Source: Pseudoalteromonas arctica | GTDB taxonomy: Bacteria; Pseudomonadota; Gammaproteobacteria; Enterobacterales; Alteromonadaceae | Direction of reading: 5' to 3' | Length of the DNA stretch: 64,000 nt | Assembly (NCBI RefSeq): GCF_012927645.1 | Contig: NZ_JABBMT010000018.1 | Span: 1 to 64,000, forward strand | Shown: in pieces, positions 1 to 8,886 of the stretch | Numbering within the stretch: position 1 is the stretch's first letter | Layout: each line of letters starts with the position of its first letter | Notes under the pieces: model-generated | What the model saw: only the letters and a program-made list of their open reading frames with translations | Database searches by the model: none | Told to the model about the DNA's origin: nothing | Program-made: the position numbers and the translations under genes

Positions 1-127
1 ATGTGGTACAACAGTAACCGATTGCATTCCTACTTAGGGTATCAAAGCCCAAATGATTTTGAATTTAAAATTAATGAGTTAGAAAAAGTAGCTTAACTAG
101 GGTGACTGAATTTAGTTGACCAGGTCA
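1..127 (+). mobile_element. Right end of an IS3-family insertion sequence
   Basis: Positions 1-96 encode the last 31 residues of an IS3-type transposase (OrfB, DDE/rve integrase fold), with the typical C-terminal wording YNSNRLHSYLGYQSPNDF. The stop at 94-96 is followed by a short tail ending in the palindromic TGACCAGGTCA at 117-127, which fits an IS3-type terminal inverted repeat finishing in CA. The rest of the element lies upstream of the window. The reading frame of the neighbouring nuclease gene is open right up to this end, so the element inserted inside that gene. The exact last base and any target duplication cannot be fixed without the left end. Confidence 0.85.
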
Positions 128-1526
128 TAAAGATGCTTATGAAACTGTACTGTTGGCTAAGTGGATTGTTGCTGATGGAGATGAAGAAACATACAAGATC
201 AGATATGACTTTAAGCCTAAAGACGACAAAGACTTGCTTGAGGTTGTGAAGAAATCGCTCGCTGGCAGGACTTTAGATGATATTAACTGGTTTACTCTAC
301 CCGTTGAGCTATACGACTACCAAGTCGTATCTGTGAACAATGAAAAGCCTATCGCATACAGTGATTTAAAACATGTCAGTGTCCATAGTATCAATGCCGA
401 GCGAGATGACTTCTCAGAAAGCAGTTCAATGAAGTCCAATAGCATTTTCACCAAACTGCTTATGAACACTCTCAACGATGACGACAAAGGTCAGATTAAC
501 ACAGCCTACTCTGAGTTCTTTAGTGCTATTGAAAAGACTGAAACATTCGACAAAGTCATTGGAACTAATGACGATTTTGAGAATTACGACAGTATTATCA
601 AGCAGCTTGAGTGCACCCCTAACCTGCCTAACTTGAAGAACATCTTATCGAACATCACTCTGAAATACGGAAATGAATTTCTGTACCAAAAAGGCTTAGG
701 ACAACGAAATCTTATCTACATCCTCATCCTGTTTGCTTACTACAAGTCATGTGTTGATACATTTAACTTGTGCTGTATAGAAGAACCAGAAGCACACTTG
801 AGCGTTAATAACCTTCGTTTAGTAAGAGACTTTATTGAGAAAAGCTCAAGCAACAGTGGCTCGCTTGTACAGACTATCATTTCGACCCATAACCCATCGA
901 TCATCAACAAGCTGAAGATTTCTAATGTGTTGGCGTTTACTGGCGAGAAAGCAATTAGTCTGTCTGATACACCAACCAAGCTAGTTGGCTATCTAAGAAA
1001 GAGACCTAATTTCGACATCCTAAAACTGCTGTTCGCAAACAAAGTCATTCTCGTAGAGGGGCCAACTGAAGAAATGCTAATCAGCACTTATTTGTCTAAA
1101 CAACCAGCCCTTAACGACATTGATATTATTCCAATTGGTCAACGTGGTTACACCACTTTCTTAGATATATGGCTCGCTCTGAACAAAGATAACCAGAACA
1201 AGAAAATTGGTGTTGTCCGTGACTATGACAATTTAGAGGCAGCTAAAGCAAAACATGATGCTTATGACACAACGTGTGCGAATGTCACTGTAAGAACAAC
1301 AACAAACTACACACTTGAAATTGATTTAGTAGAAGCAGAAGACAACCTAGCTTTGCTGAATGGTTTATTCGAAATGGATGGCGATCTCGAAGCTGTTTCC
1401 AATCACATGATTAATGGTAAAACAGCAAGAATGCTTGATGTATGTGATGCGATGGTTGATGAAGAGAACCCACTGGATATCAAGTTACCGGCTCACATCG
1501 CTGAGGTCATTGAGGCGGTATCATGA
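128..1526 (+). pseudogene. gajA: OLD-family ATPase/TOPRIM nuclease, GajA-like, 5' end removed by an IS
   Basis: C-terminal part of an overcoming-lysogenization-defect nuclease. Numbering from an in-frame TTG at 153 (457 residues), I see the ABC signature GLGQRN (181-186), Walker B CCIEEPEAH (207-215), the switch histidine STHNPS (244-249), and a TOPRIM domain with VEGPTEE (301-307) and RDYDN (356-360). The N-terminal Walker A lobe is missing: the frame stays open to the IS end at 127 and has no good start codon or ribosome site of its own. The stop overlaps the ATG of the helicase gene (ATGA), the arrangement of Gabija gajA-gajB. GajA is a DNA-nicking nuclease controlled by nucleotide binding, so loss of Walker A should inactivate it. 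The TOPRIM residues remain intact, so the break may be recent. Confidence 0.85.
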
Positions 1527-2899
1527 TAGAAGTACAGATTGCTGGTGCAGGTGCTGGGAAAACTTATGGCTTAGCAAAGACTTTGATAGAACACATCGAA
1601 GCTTGTACTAGCCACAAAAAGACATTTGCACTGACATACACCAACACTGCAACAGCGAAGATAGAGCAAGAAATAATCAAACAACATGGCTTTATACCGC
1701 CTAATCTCTGCATACAAACAGTACATAGCTTCTTGTTGAACGAAATCATCTATCCATTCTCGTCATTCACTCTAGGGGATGTGTATAACGATACATCCGT
1801 AATGATGTTACCTAGTGATTTTAGGTTCAAAAACTGGCACATAAAACGTTTAAAAGATAAGAAGATCATTCATGCAGAGAGTGTCTACAGCATTTCTAAA
1901 CAAATAGTTGATGAAACCAACAAAAAGCACAGCAACAAAGCTAAGAAAGCAAAAGTTCGCAGACTGTTAACTATTTTCGGGAGTTGCTTTGACAAGATCT
2001 TCATCGACGAAGTCCAAGACCTCGATGACGATGCTCTCAGCTTTTTCGAGATTCTAGGCAGCAACAATATTGACGTTTACATGATTGGAGATCCAAAACA
2101 AGCAATCAAGTTCCCCCAAGACCTTGATGCTTTTGTTAAAAAGGTAGCTCCAAAAGAATACGCGACCATACTACCAATCAACAATCAAACCAGACGAGTA
2201 CCTACAGAAATCTTAGCGGTATCAAATAGTTTCTGTTATGAAGATCAGCAACAAGACTCATTATCAGAAGAGATCGGTGAACTTATGTACATAGAATCGA
2301 CCGATGGCAGATACGACGAGCTACTAACGAACTACATCGATACAAAACAACTTGTTTGTATCGACAAAAAAAATGGTCGGTATACAACGTCGTCTAAACA
2401 CAAACACGCATTCCCACGAGAGATCGAGGAAATGATTCGTGATTCTAACCACAAGAAAGACAAAGCTTTGTTTGTTAAAGCAGCTTTTTCTGACTTTATG
2501 GACGATGTCGTAGAAGTCGGTGCAAGAATTGCTATTAATAGGCTAAAGGCCAGTCACAGATTGACACTTAATAAACAACACTTCGCCCAATTACTTGAGC
2601 TGTGTAATTCTTGCACGAAAAATGACGCTCAATTCAAGATACAAAGTATCGAATCTATCAAGGGATTGGATGCTGATGTGTGTGTAATCATACTCAGCTC
2701 TAACACCCTGAAATACTTAACCCAAAATGGTATTAGCAAAGCAAACCAATTTAATAAAGAATGGAAAAAAGTCTATGTAGCTCTAACTCGTGCCAAGAAG
2801 AGACTGGTGTTGGCTTTAGATCATGATTTACTCGCTAAAGAAGATATGGCTGCGGTTAGGGATTCCATAGGTGAACTAGGATTTGTTACTCATAACTAG
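1523..2899 (+). CDS. gajB: UvrD/Rep-like superfamily 1 helicase, GajB-like
   Basis: A 458-residue SF1 helicase-like ATPase. Walker A is AGAGAGKT (7-14); TYTNTATAKIE (38-48) fits motif Ia; TVHSF lies near 66-70; Walker B is DEVQDL (162-167); GDPKQAIK is motif III; and YVALTRAKKRL near the C-terminus is motif VI. The length fits Gabija GajB better than full UvrD (about 720 residues). It starts within the stop codon of the OLD nuclease gene, so translation was probably coupled. GajB is thought to sense DNA ends and activate GajA. The frame here is intact, but its own promoter would have to come from the IS or from within the remnant. Without a working partner it is probably non-functional. Confidence 0.85.
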   Translation: MIEVQIAGAGAGKTYGLAKTLIEHIEACTSHKKTFALTYTNTATAKIEQEIIKQHGFIPPNLCIQTVHSFLLNEIIYPFSSFTLGDVYNDTSVMMLPSDFRFKNWHIKRLKDKKIIHAESVYSISKQIVDETNKKHSNKAKKAKVRRLLTIFGSCFDKIFIDEVQDLDDDALSFFEILGSNNIDVYMIGDPKQAIKFPQDLDAFVKKVAPKEYATILPINNQTRRVPTEILAVSNSFCYEDQQQDSLSEEIGELMYIESTDGRYDELLTNYIDTKQLVCIDKKNGRYTTSSKHKHAFPREIEEMIRDSNHKKDKALFVKAAFSDFMDDVVEVGARIAINRLKASHRLTLNKQHFAQLLELCNSCTKNDAQFKIQSIESIKGLDADVCVIILSSNTLKYLTQNGISKANQFNKEWKKVYVALTRAKKRLVLALDHDLLAKEDMAAVRDSIGELGFVTHN

Positions 2900-3054
2900 A
2901 ATGTATCTGTCCACAAACTCTAATAGACTCTTATAGAAGTCAGACTCAAAAAAAGTGTGATATTTAGTGACCCTGTAAATAATTTTCTTTGAAGCTAGTT
3001 GTAACTCATTTTGGGGCAAGGGTTAGTCAAGTTAGAACAACGCTCGCGTATACG

Positions 3055-3090
3055 GAAACGCCCAAAGTTATTAGCTTTGGGCGTTTCTTC
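3055..3090. terminator. Rho-independent terminator between the helicase and acetyltransferase genes
   Basis: A perfect 13-bp stem (3055-3067 with 3075-3087, loop TTATTAG) is followed by T residues on the plus strand and by A residues on its other side. It lies between convergent genes and probably serves both. The 155 bases between the helicase stop and this hairpin hold nothing else I recognise. Confidence 0.8.
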
Positions 3091-3119
3091 TAACAAACTT
3101 GGTTACGACAAACCGAGCT

Positions 3120-3551
3120 TTAAAGTGTCATATGCAGAATTGGAAAAGGTTTTCCCATATCATCAAGTGGTGAACGAGAAACTACTTTAAAACCCATATG
3201 CTCGTAGAAGCCTACTGCTTGCGGGTTTTGTTCGTTTACATCGACTTTGGTTGCACCTAACTGCTCTATTGCGTATTGCAGTAGCACCTTACCAATACCA
3301 TGCCCTCTTGCCTCGTTTAAAATGAACAGCATTTCAACCTTAGAATCATGGATACCCACGAAGCCTAGAATTGAGCCATCATTACTTTTAATACATCTTA
3401 ACGTGACAGCAGGAAAAGCCTGCTCAATGATAATTGGTTTAAAAAACTCAATATCTTCTTCTGTTATGAAGTCATGAGTTGCTCGGACTGAGTTTTCCCA
3501 AACATTCAGCATTTTTGCGTAATCTTCAGGAAGCACATTTTCTACAATCAC
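3120..3551 (-). CDS. GNAT-family N-acetyltransferase, YjaB-like
   Basis: A 143-residue GNAT-fold acetyltransferase. It closely follows E. coli YjaB in wording: N-terminal RATHDF, the acetyl-CoA loop region ARGHGIGKVLL (around residues 81-91), then VNEQNPQAVGFYEHMGFKV and the tail DDMGKPFPILHM. Family members transfer an acetyl group from acetyl-CoA; the acceptor is unknown here, and YjaB's own substrate is also unsettled. It is transcribed alone, against its neighbours, and converges on the terminator at 3055-3090. It belongs to the accessory island, since the genes on both sides are defence-type and unrelated. The start ATG at 3551 gives the family's full length. Confidence 0.85.
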   Translation of the reverse strand: MIVENVLPEDYAKMLNVWENSVRATHDFITEEDIEFFKPIIIEQAFPAVTLRCIKSNDGSILGFVGIHDSKVEMLFILNEARGHGIGKVLLQYAIEQLGATKVDVNEQNPQAVGFYEHMGFKVVSRSPLDDMGKPFPILHMTL

Positions 3552-3887
3552 CGTATTCTCTCTAAAGTTGACTGAAATTCATGTGCAGCCGCGAGTGCGT
3601 ATTTTATCCGAAAATAATTAAGTAGTCTAATGATGTAAGCAAAGGGTTCTGGCTTGGAATGGTGCGAGACGAGTTATATTTAAAACCCGTCTATGGACAG
3701 AAACGCGTTAGATTTTTAGTTCTAAACTGCTGACCTCGGATAAGTTGAGGTTGCTCAAAACCAATCAAAAGACACACGAGATTGTTTAGGAAAGGCTCCA
3801 ACTCTGAGTGACTATTTAGTGATTACGATTTTGTGTAACCGTTTGAAAGTGCTAAAGTGTCTATAACATTAGTTGACTGGGTTAAAG
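3552..3887. other. Intergenic stretch upstream of the SIR2 gene
   Basis: About 330 bases with no convincing coding frame. It holds a weak hairpin (3667-3675 with 3684-3692, one G-T pair) and, just before the SIR2 gene, a TATAAC box near 3861 that could be a -10 element but lacks a good -35 at normal spacing. It must carry the promoters of the two divergent genes beside it. Confidence 0.4.
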
Positions 3888-5399
3888 ATGAATATAGAAG
3901 AATTCATTGGGCAATACCGCAACCACCCTGTTTTATTCGTTGGAGCAGGTATCAGCCTTCGCTACCTCAATAATGCATTTACGTGGGATGGCTTATTAAA
4001 ACACATTGCGTTTGAACCCAAAGGTAACAATGAGTTCTATCTTGATATTAAGGCTGAAAGTCGAGAAAACGGAAAGTACGATTACACAAAAGTTGCAACC
4101 AAGTTGGAACAGGAATTCAATAAAGTCTTGGGTCAAGATAGATACGGCAAGTTTAAAGACATCAACGATGTTTTCTATCACGAGATGGAGACTGAAAATT
4201 ATCTTAGTCGTTTCAAAATCTACATATCTCAGTTAGTTAAGCAACTGAACTACAAAGAAGATATGTTCGATGAGCTGAGTGAATTAAAGAAAATTCGTAA
4301 GAATATAGGCTCAGTGATTACGACTAACTACGATAGTTTAATTGAAGACTTGTTTGGATTTGAAGAGCTTGTAGGCAATGACATTCTACTGAGTAACCCT
4401 TATGGCTCAGTCTATAAGATTCATGGTTGTTGCGTTGATCCCTCTAAAATCATTATTACAGAAGAAGATTATAATCAGTTTGATGAAAAGTATGAGCTTA
4501 TTCGAGCACAATTACTCTCTATTTTCATCCATAACCCAATTATTTTCCTTGGCTATGGTATTGGCGATGAAAACATCAAGAGCTTATTAAAAACCATTTT
4601 TACTTATGTGGAACCGAACTCTGAAGATGCGGAACGAATTCGCAATAACTTTCTATTAGTTGAATATGAAAATGGATCAATGTCACACGCAATATCTGCT
4701 CATGATATTGATTTACAAGGGTTTTCAACCATTAGGATAAATAAGTTGAAAACGGATGATTTCAAGGAAATCTACAAATCACTTTCTAACCTTAGCTTAC
4801 CTGTATCAGCAATGGATATCAGAAAGGTTCAGAGCATTGTTAAGGACATCTATTCAGGTGCAAGTGATGACGGGACAAGCATCAAAGTTAACATCACTGA
4901 AGATATCAATGCCCTAAGTAATAGTGACAAAATTTTAGTAATCGGTTCAGCGAAATCCATCTCCTATGAGCATAAGAACTCATCAAGTTTCAACTCTGAG
5001 TACTTTGATATTGTCGAAGAGTCTAACCACAACCTAATTAAGCTCATTGATAATATTAACATATCAGTACAGCAGTGGTTTCCAATTTATGCTTTTGACA
5101 CTATTTACCGAGATTTAAGAAAGGCGGCAACTTTAAAAGAGCAACAGGCTCGCAAAATAAATGATTACCTTGCTTCTCAACCAGCAACTGTTGAAACAAA
5201 GCACACTACGTTACAAGAAATTTTTGATGATGAAGGTGTAACAAGGCCAAATGAGTTGAATGCGATTATGTGGTCAACTTGGAATGACAAAATTTCACTT
5301 GATGAAGTTGAGAGCTTTTTGAAAACAATGCCAGATAAAAAGGGAACGGGCTATCGCAGATTGCTCTGTGTGTATGATTACAAACGATACAGTGCGTAG
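3888..5399 (+). CDS. SIR2-domain protein, probable NAD-consuming defence effector
   Basis: A 503-residue protein with an N-terminal SIR2-like domain of about 280 residues: LFVGAGIS (16-23) for NAD binding, TTNYD (144-148) with the catalytic-type asparagine, IHG (177-179) with the catalytic-type histidine, and FLGYGIGDENI later. These are the residues needed for NAD cleavage in bacterial SIR2 effectors such as ThsA and DSR proteins. The C-terminal 220 residues (from about 290) match no domain I recognise. The protein is too short for DSR1/DSR2 and no SLOG domain is visible, so Thoeris ThsA is not supported. I chose ATG 3888; an in-frame TTG at 3873 would add five residues. It stands alone between a spacer and a strong terminator. 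Confidence 0.75.
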   Translation: MNIEEFIGQYRNHPVLFVGAGISLRYLNNAFTWDGLLKHIAFEPKGNNEFYLDIKAESRENGKYDYTKVATKLEQEFNKVLGQDRYGKFKDINDVFYHEMETENYLSRFKIYISQLVKQLNYKEDMFDELSELKKIRKNIGSVITTNYDSLIEDLFGFEELVGNDILLSNPYGSVYKIHGCCVDPSKIIITEEDYNQFDEKYELIRAQLLSIFIHNPIIFLGYGIGDENIKSLLKTIFTYVEPNSEDAERIRNNFLLVEYENGSMSHAISAHDIDLQGFSTIRINKLKTDDFKEIYKSLSNLSLPVSAMDIRKVQSIVKDIYSGASDDGTSIKVNITEDINALSNSDKILVIGSAKSISYEHKNSSSFNSEYFDIVEESNHNLIKLIDNINISVQQWFPIYAFDTIYRDLRKAATLKEQQARKINDYLASQPATVETKHTTLQEIFDDEGVTRPNELNAIMWSTWNDKISLDEVESFLKTMPDKKGTGYRRLLCVYDYKRYSA

Positions 5400-5409
5400 C
5401 AAAAGTCAA

Positions 5410-5440
5410 ACCACCCACGGGTGGTCTTTTGTGTTTTTTA
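5410..5440 (+). terminator. Terminator of the SIR2 gene
   Basis: The GC-rich stem ACCACCC/GGGTGGT (5410-5416 with 5419-5425) lies 11 bases after the SIR2 stop and is followed by a T-rich run. It isolates the SIR2 gene as a single transcription unit. Confidence 0.85.
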
Positions 5441-5852
5441 CTTTATCCGTTATTTTTTTATGGTGAACTTTGATTGCACAAGGTAGGGTAACTTTTTGTC
5501 TAGACTCGTTTAGGGGCAGAAACGAGTTATACCGGAATAGCTCCTTTTGGCACTCAGGCGTACTTCGGCAAAGAGCGATTAGCGGACGCTTATAGATTTT
5601 GATTATAAACTATTGCTTTGGTGTTTTTCTTCTACAACCTTAATGATTTCGATTGATAGATTGTAGTCTTCGCAAAATAAAAAAGTGGTCATTCCTAAGT
5701 ATATCAATCACGTCTTATAGCGGAGCAAAAATTCATGGAATAACACTATAAGTTTACATTACTATTTAACGGGTGTATAAAAAACAAATAGCTTAAAATG
5801 ATCGTATTAGATACAAAAGCTTTTCTGTCAGTTTCTCTAAGGGATTAATGTT
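5441..5852. other. Long intergenic stretch with one hairpin
   Basis: Some 410 bases without a supported gene. The one clear structure is a perfect 8-bp inverted repeat, ACTCGTTT/AAACGAGT, at 5504-5511 and 5520-5527. Similar wording (GGACAGAAACG) occurs near 3695-3705 in the previous spacer, hinting at shared ancestry of the two spacers. The region is AT-rich and must contain the promoter for the lipoprotein gene that follows. Confidence 0.35.
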
Positions 5853-7172
5853 ATGAATGGATATCAATTCAAAATGTCATACGAAATCGTGAAGGCTCTA
5901 TTAACTTTAACCACGTCAATGTTTTTTCTTTGCTCTTGTATGACTATAGATCCTTATCGAATAGACGCCAGTTCCAAATGCGAGTACGTAAACTCAAACG
6001 ATTGTTCAGATAGCGCTATTACAACGGCAAAAACCTCATCAAATAACACTTATGATTTAAATTTTTTTGAGTTCGACGACCAAGGATACCTGCATAATTC
6101 AGAAAAGTTGGGACAACGAAAAACTAAAGACAAAATCATTGACGACATAAAAAATGAAGCAAATAAACAAAACGTTTTTCTTCTAATTTTTGTACATGGC
6201 TGGCATCACAATACTGATGGTAACCCAGAAGACGGTAATATTCGGAGTTTTAGAGAGGTGCTTTCCACCGCTGCGGATACTTTTGGAGAAAGTAAAAAAG
6301 TCATTGGGGTTTACATAGGGTGGAGAGGTGACTCTGTCAGAGTACCTTTACTTGATGAAAAAAATTTAATAAACACTTTCACGTTTTGGGAAAGAAAGAA
6401 GACAGCACATGAAATAGGCGGTCAAGGAATGACAAGCTTACTGCTTGAATTGGAAGCGGCTGTCGCACCAAATGATAAATATAATCACCACCTAATGACC
6501 GTGGGTCACAGCTTTGGAGCTGCCGCTTTATATTCTGGAATTAGCCACATCTTACAAGAACGATTGATTTCGTCTAGAGCACTAGGGGCGCACGAAGAAG
6601 CGGATGGATTTGGAGACTTGGTTGTATTGCTAAATCCCGCATTTGAAGGAATAAAGCATTCGTCTTTGTTTGAATTAGCACAGTCTAAGTGTAATAGTTA
6701 TCCCACAACTCAAAAGCCTAGGTTAGTAATAGTAAGTTCAAGTGCTGACTTAGCCGTTCGCTGGGCATTTCCTACTGGTAGAAGGGTAAATGCATTTTTT
6801 GAAACGCATGGCAAGACATCAGCTACGCATTGCACTTCCAATGGGCGTATTGACATTCCTTTGAAAACTTCTCAAACGGATCGGTATGCCGTAGGGCACA
6901 ATTGCAAATATATTACCCACGACTTGCACTTATATAATAATGGTAAATATGAACAGTCGAGCTTAGATTGTGAAGGTAATAGAGTTGACCGAACTAAGGT
7001 TGCGCCAGTAATTTTTGGCAGAACGGTTTTAACGTCTAGGGAAATAACTACGCTTAACAACCCTATACTAAATATATGGACAAACGGGGATGTTATTGGT
7101 GGGCACAATGATATTTGGAATGATAATGTAAAAGAGCTTCTCTACAGGATGATTGCGGTCGCCAACCTATAA
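5853..7172 (+). CDS. Predicted lipoprotein with alpha/beta-hydrolase fold
   Basis: A 439-residue protein starting with a hydrophobic segment (about residues 15-28) and a lipobox-like LCSC, putting the lipidated cysteine at position 29. The mature part has hallmarks of a serine hydrolase: FVHGWHHN (113-120) as the oxyanion-hole strand-loop, a GVYIGWRG strand (152-159), and the nucleophile elbow GHSFG (218-222; Ser220). A late His (GGHNDIW near the C-terminus) could complete the triad. This suggests an esterase, lipase or amidase anchored to a membrane and facing the periplasm. The substrate is unknown. A similar-sized lipoprotein with a hydrolase fold follows 124 bases later in the same direction, so the two may work together. 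Confidence 0.65.
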   Translation: MNGYQFKMSYEIVKALLTLTTSMFFLCSCMTIDPYRIDASSKCEYVNSNDCSDSAITTAKTSSNNTYDLNFFEFDDQGYLHNSEKLGQRKTKDKIIDDIKNEANKQNVFLLIFVHGWHHNTDGNPEDGNIRSFREVLSTAADTFGESKKVIGVYIGWRGDSVRVPLLDEKNLINTFTFWERKKTAHEIGGQGMTSLLLELEAAVAPNDKYNHHLMTVGHSFGAAALYSGISHILQERLISSRALGAHEEADGFGDLVVLLNPAFEGIKHSSLFELAQSKCNSYPTTQKPRLVIVSSSADLAVRWAFPTGRRVNAFFETHGKTSATHCTSNGRIDIPLKTSQTDRYAVGHNCKYITHDLHLYNNGKYEQSSLDCEGNRVDRTKVAPVIFGRTVLTSREITTLNNPILNIWTNGDVIGGHNDIWNDNVKELLYRMIAVANL

Positions 7173-7296
7173 ACGCTTTATCATTGTAGAAATTTGCTGA
7201 GTGGTTCACGCACTTCGCTGTCTCACAGCCAGCAATCACTGGCTCATGTGGAATTATAAGTGCTCATAGACTTCAAATAGAGATTGGAGCTTAGGC

Positions 7297-8358
7297 TTGA
7301 AAAAAATCAACCTCACATTGATTATTGCTTTTTTACTAGCGCTTATAAGTGGATGTTCAACATGGTCTCCTGTCGAGGGCGCTTATTACCACGGTAAATA
7401 TGGTAACATCAACAGTAATATCGGTGTTCGATTCATGGGAGTGTCTACGCTTACCATCACCGACGGGCACTCGCATATTATGATAGATGGATTTTTTTCG
7501 CGACAATCACCGTTGGGCTACTGTAAAAACGACATGGAAACGCAAAAATCAAAAGTGCGGCCACAGCTGGAAAAATTGAAACTCCCACACTTAGACGCAT
7601 TATTTACAAGCCACGCTCACTTTGATCATATTTTGGACACGCCAATTGTTCTTGATTATTTCCACAAACGCACGTTGATTGAAAGAAAAACTCCAACTAA
7701 AATGTTTGGGACGCAGGCGAGCAAAGACTATATAAGTGAAAATTGGAAAGGCCAGTTTTCAGACTGTGAAAAGAACCAATCTCAACCTTGCTTCTCAAAA
7801 TTAGAAGATGGCGGAACTTATGATGTTGGAAACTTTGTAGTGACAGCAATCGAAACCCCACACGTCGAAAAAAAGTTTCCAGTTAATGTGTTCGAAAAAA
7901 TATTCACTTGTTTTAAGAGAGATAAAAACTTAATTAAAGATTTCCCTAATTACAGTTTTCTCATTACCTTAAAAACTGATACTCAACGTCAAACGCCAGA
8001 TGATAGAACAACACCGCCAAAAATATTGATCATTCCAAGCGCGAACATTTCTGAAGATGACTTGGATGGAATAAACGCAGACATCGTGTTTTTGGGGATT
8101 GGCTTACTCAAACCCAAAAATGTGGAACACTATTGGAATCAGACAATAGGAAAAGTGAATGCTAGCTTGGTTGTACCTATTCATTGGGATAATTTATACA
8201 GATCACTCGACGAACGATTGGTTTCGGGCCCAAACATTTTTGTTAAAACTGATAAGGTAATTAAAGAGCTTGAGCGATTAGCTAAACAATCTAAACAGAC
8301 AAAACTTTCCTATTTCAATGTTTTTGATAAAGTGACTCTGCCGAGATTTGAGCAATGA
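7297..8358 (+). CDS. Predicted lipoprotein with metallo-beta-lactamase fold
   Basis: A 353-residue protein from a TTG start (7297) preceded by GGAG. The signal peptide ends in LISGC, giving a lipidated Cys20. The MBL metal motif HAHFDH is at 106-111; a later ETPHVE and the closing PIHWDN supply further ligand histidines. The order and spacing resemble the UlaG/NAPE-PLD branch of MBL hydrolases rather than true beta-lactamases, but the identity is not secure. Being outside the cytoplasm, it probably hydrolyses a phosphodiester, lipid or lactone in the periplasm. It follows the alpha/beta-hydrolase lipoprotein, so a two-enzyme pathway on one envelope substrate is possible. No terminator is evident right after it. 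Confidence 0.7.
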   Translation: MKKINLTLIIAFLLALISGCSTWSPVEGAYYHGKYGNINSNIGVRFMGVSTLTITDGHSHIMIDGFFSRQSPLGYCKNDMETQKSKVRPQLEKLKLPHLDALFTSHAHFDHILDTPIVLDYFHKRTLIERKTPTKMFGTQASKDYISENWKGQFSDCEKNQSQPCFSKLEDGGTYDVGNFVVTAIETPHVEKKFPVNVFEKIFTCFKRDKNLIKDFPNYSFLITLKTDTQRQTPDDRTTPPKILIIPSANISEDDLDGINADIVFLGIGLLKPKNVEHYWNQTIGKVNASLVVPIHWDNLYRSLDERLVSGPNIFVKTDKVIKELERLAKQSKQTKLSYFNVFDKVTLPRFEQ

Positions 8359-8840
8359 GACAGAGAAAGCATGAGTTTGTTGAAAACTGATACTTCAACG
8401 GACTCGACATATAAGGAGAAGTTTTTTAATTTTGTATCTCAAGAATGTTTGACATGCTTCACACTAGCCTAACCACCCTAAACTCAGTAAAGTCCGCGAC
8501 GTGAGAAAAATGGGGACATGAAAAAAGCATTTTTCTTTTGTCTTTGCTACCTAGTAAAGCTAATAGTCCAGTGACCGCTATTGGCACATTCAAGACAACC
8601 GATAATGCAAAATACAAGTGTTGACTGATTGGGTATTTTTTCGTTGGATCTCGCTGCGCTCAAACCAACCTGCCTTAATAATTTTGAAGCGCAGCGCCTC
8701 AAAACCTCTTTGTGAATAATTAACTTAAAGCTCTTTTTCTATATTGCTTGCAAGAGGGCAAATAATCGTGGCCACATTTGCCACTAATTAACTTAAAGCT
8801 TACCGCTTAAAACTTATTTGCAACCCCCTTAAACGCAAAA
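8359..8840. other. Island-to-core junction spacer with repeats
   Basis: About 480 bases with no gene I can support. It contains a 13-bp stem with one bulged base (8652-8664 with 8683-8696, centred on CGCTGCGCT) and two identical 16-bp direct copies of TAATTAACTTAAAGCT at 8717-8732 and 8785-8800. It separates the accessory genes from the conserved rpoH-ftsXEY block and is the likely island boundary. Confidence 0.5.
8717..8800. repeat. Pair of 16-bp direct repeats
   Basis: TAATTAACTTAAAGCT occurs at 8717-8732 and again at 8785-8800, 68 bases apart start to start. The pair lies close to the boundary between the accessory genes and rpoH. It may be a leftover of a small duplication or of a deletion or insertion event; no attachment-site function can be shown. 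Confidence 0.7.
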
Positions 8841-8864
8841 AGCCCCGCATTTTCATGCGGGGCT
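8835..8864 (-). terminator. rpoH terminator
   Basis: Perfect 10-bp stem AGCCCCGCAT/ATGCGGGGCT (8841-8850 with 8855-8864), loop of four, followed on the minus strand by TTTTTGCG. It begins 22 bases past the rpoH stop. Confidence 0.9.
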
Positions 8865-8886
8865 GATGTTAAACAGTAACTGAGTA

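Noticed and set aside
3888..5399. Thoeris ThsA.
   Set aside because: No SLOG domain is visible and no TIR-domain ThsB gene lies beside it, so only a generic SIR2 assignment is supported.
3552..5852. Possible integron attC sites around the acetyltransferase and SIR2 genes (GTTAGAT-like words and inverted repeats).
   Set aside because: The genes are in opposite directions, the words do not form the paired R'/L' sites of attC, and the terminators are unlike cassettes.
7297..8358. Metallo-beta-lactamase reading as a carbapenemase or antibiotic resistance gene.
   Set aside because: Only the generic HxHxDH fold motif is present; the layout resembles UlaG/NAPE-PLD-like hydrolases and the protein is larger than class B beta-lactamases.
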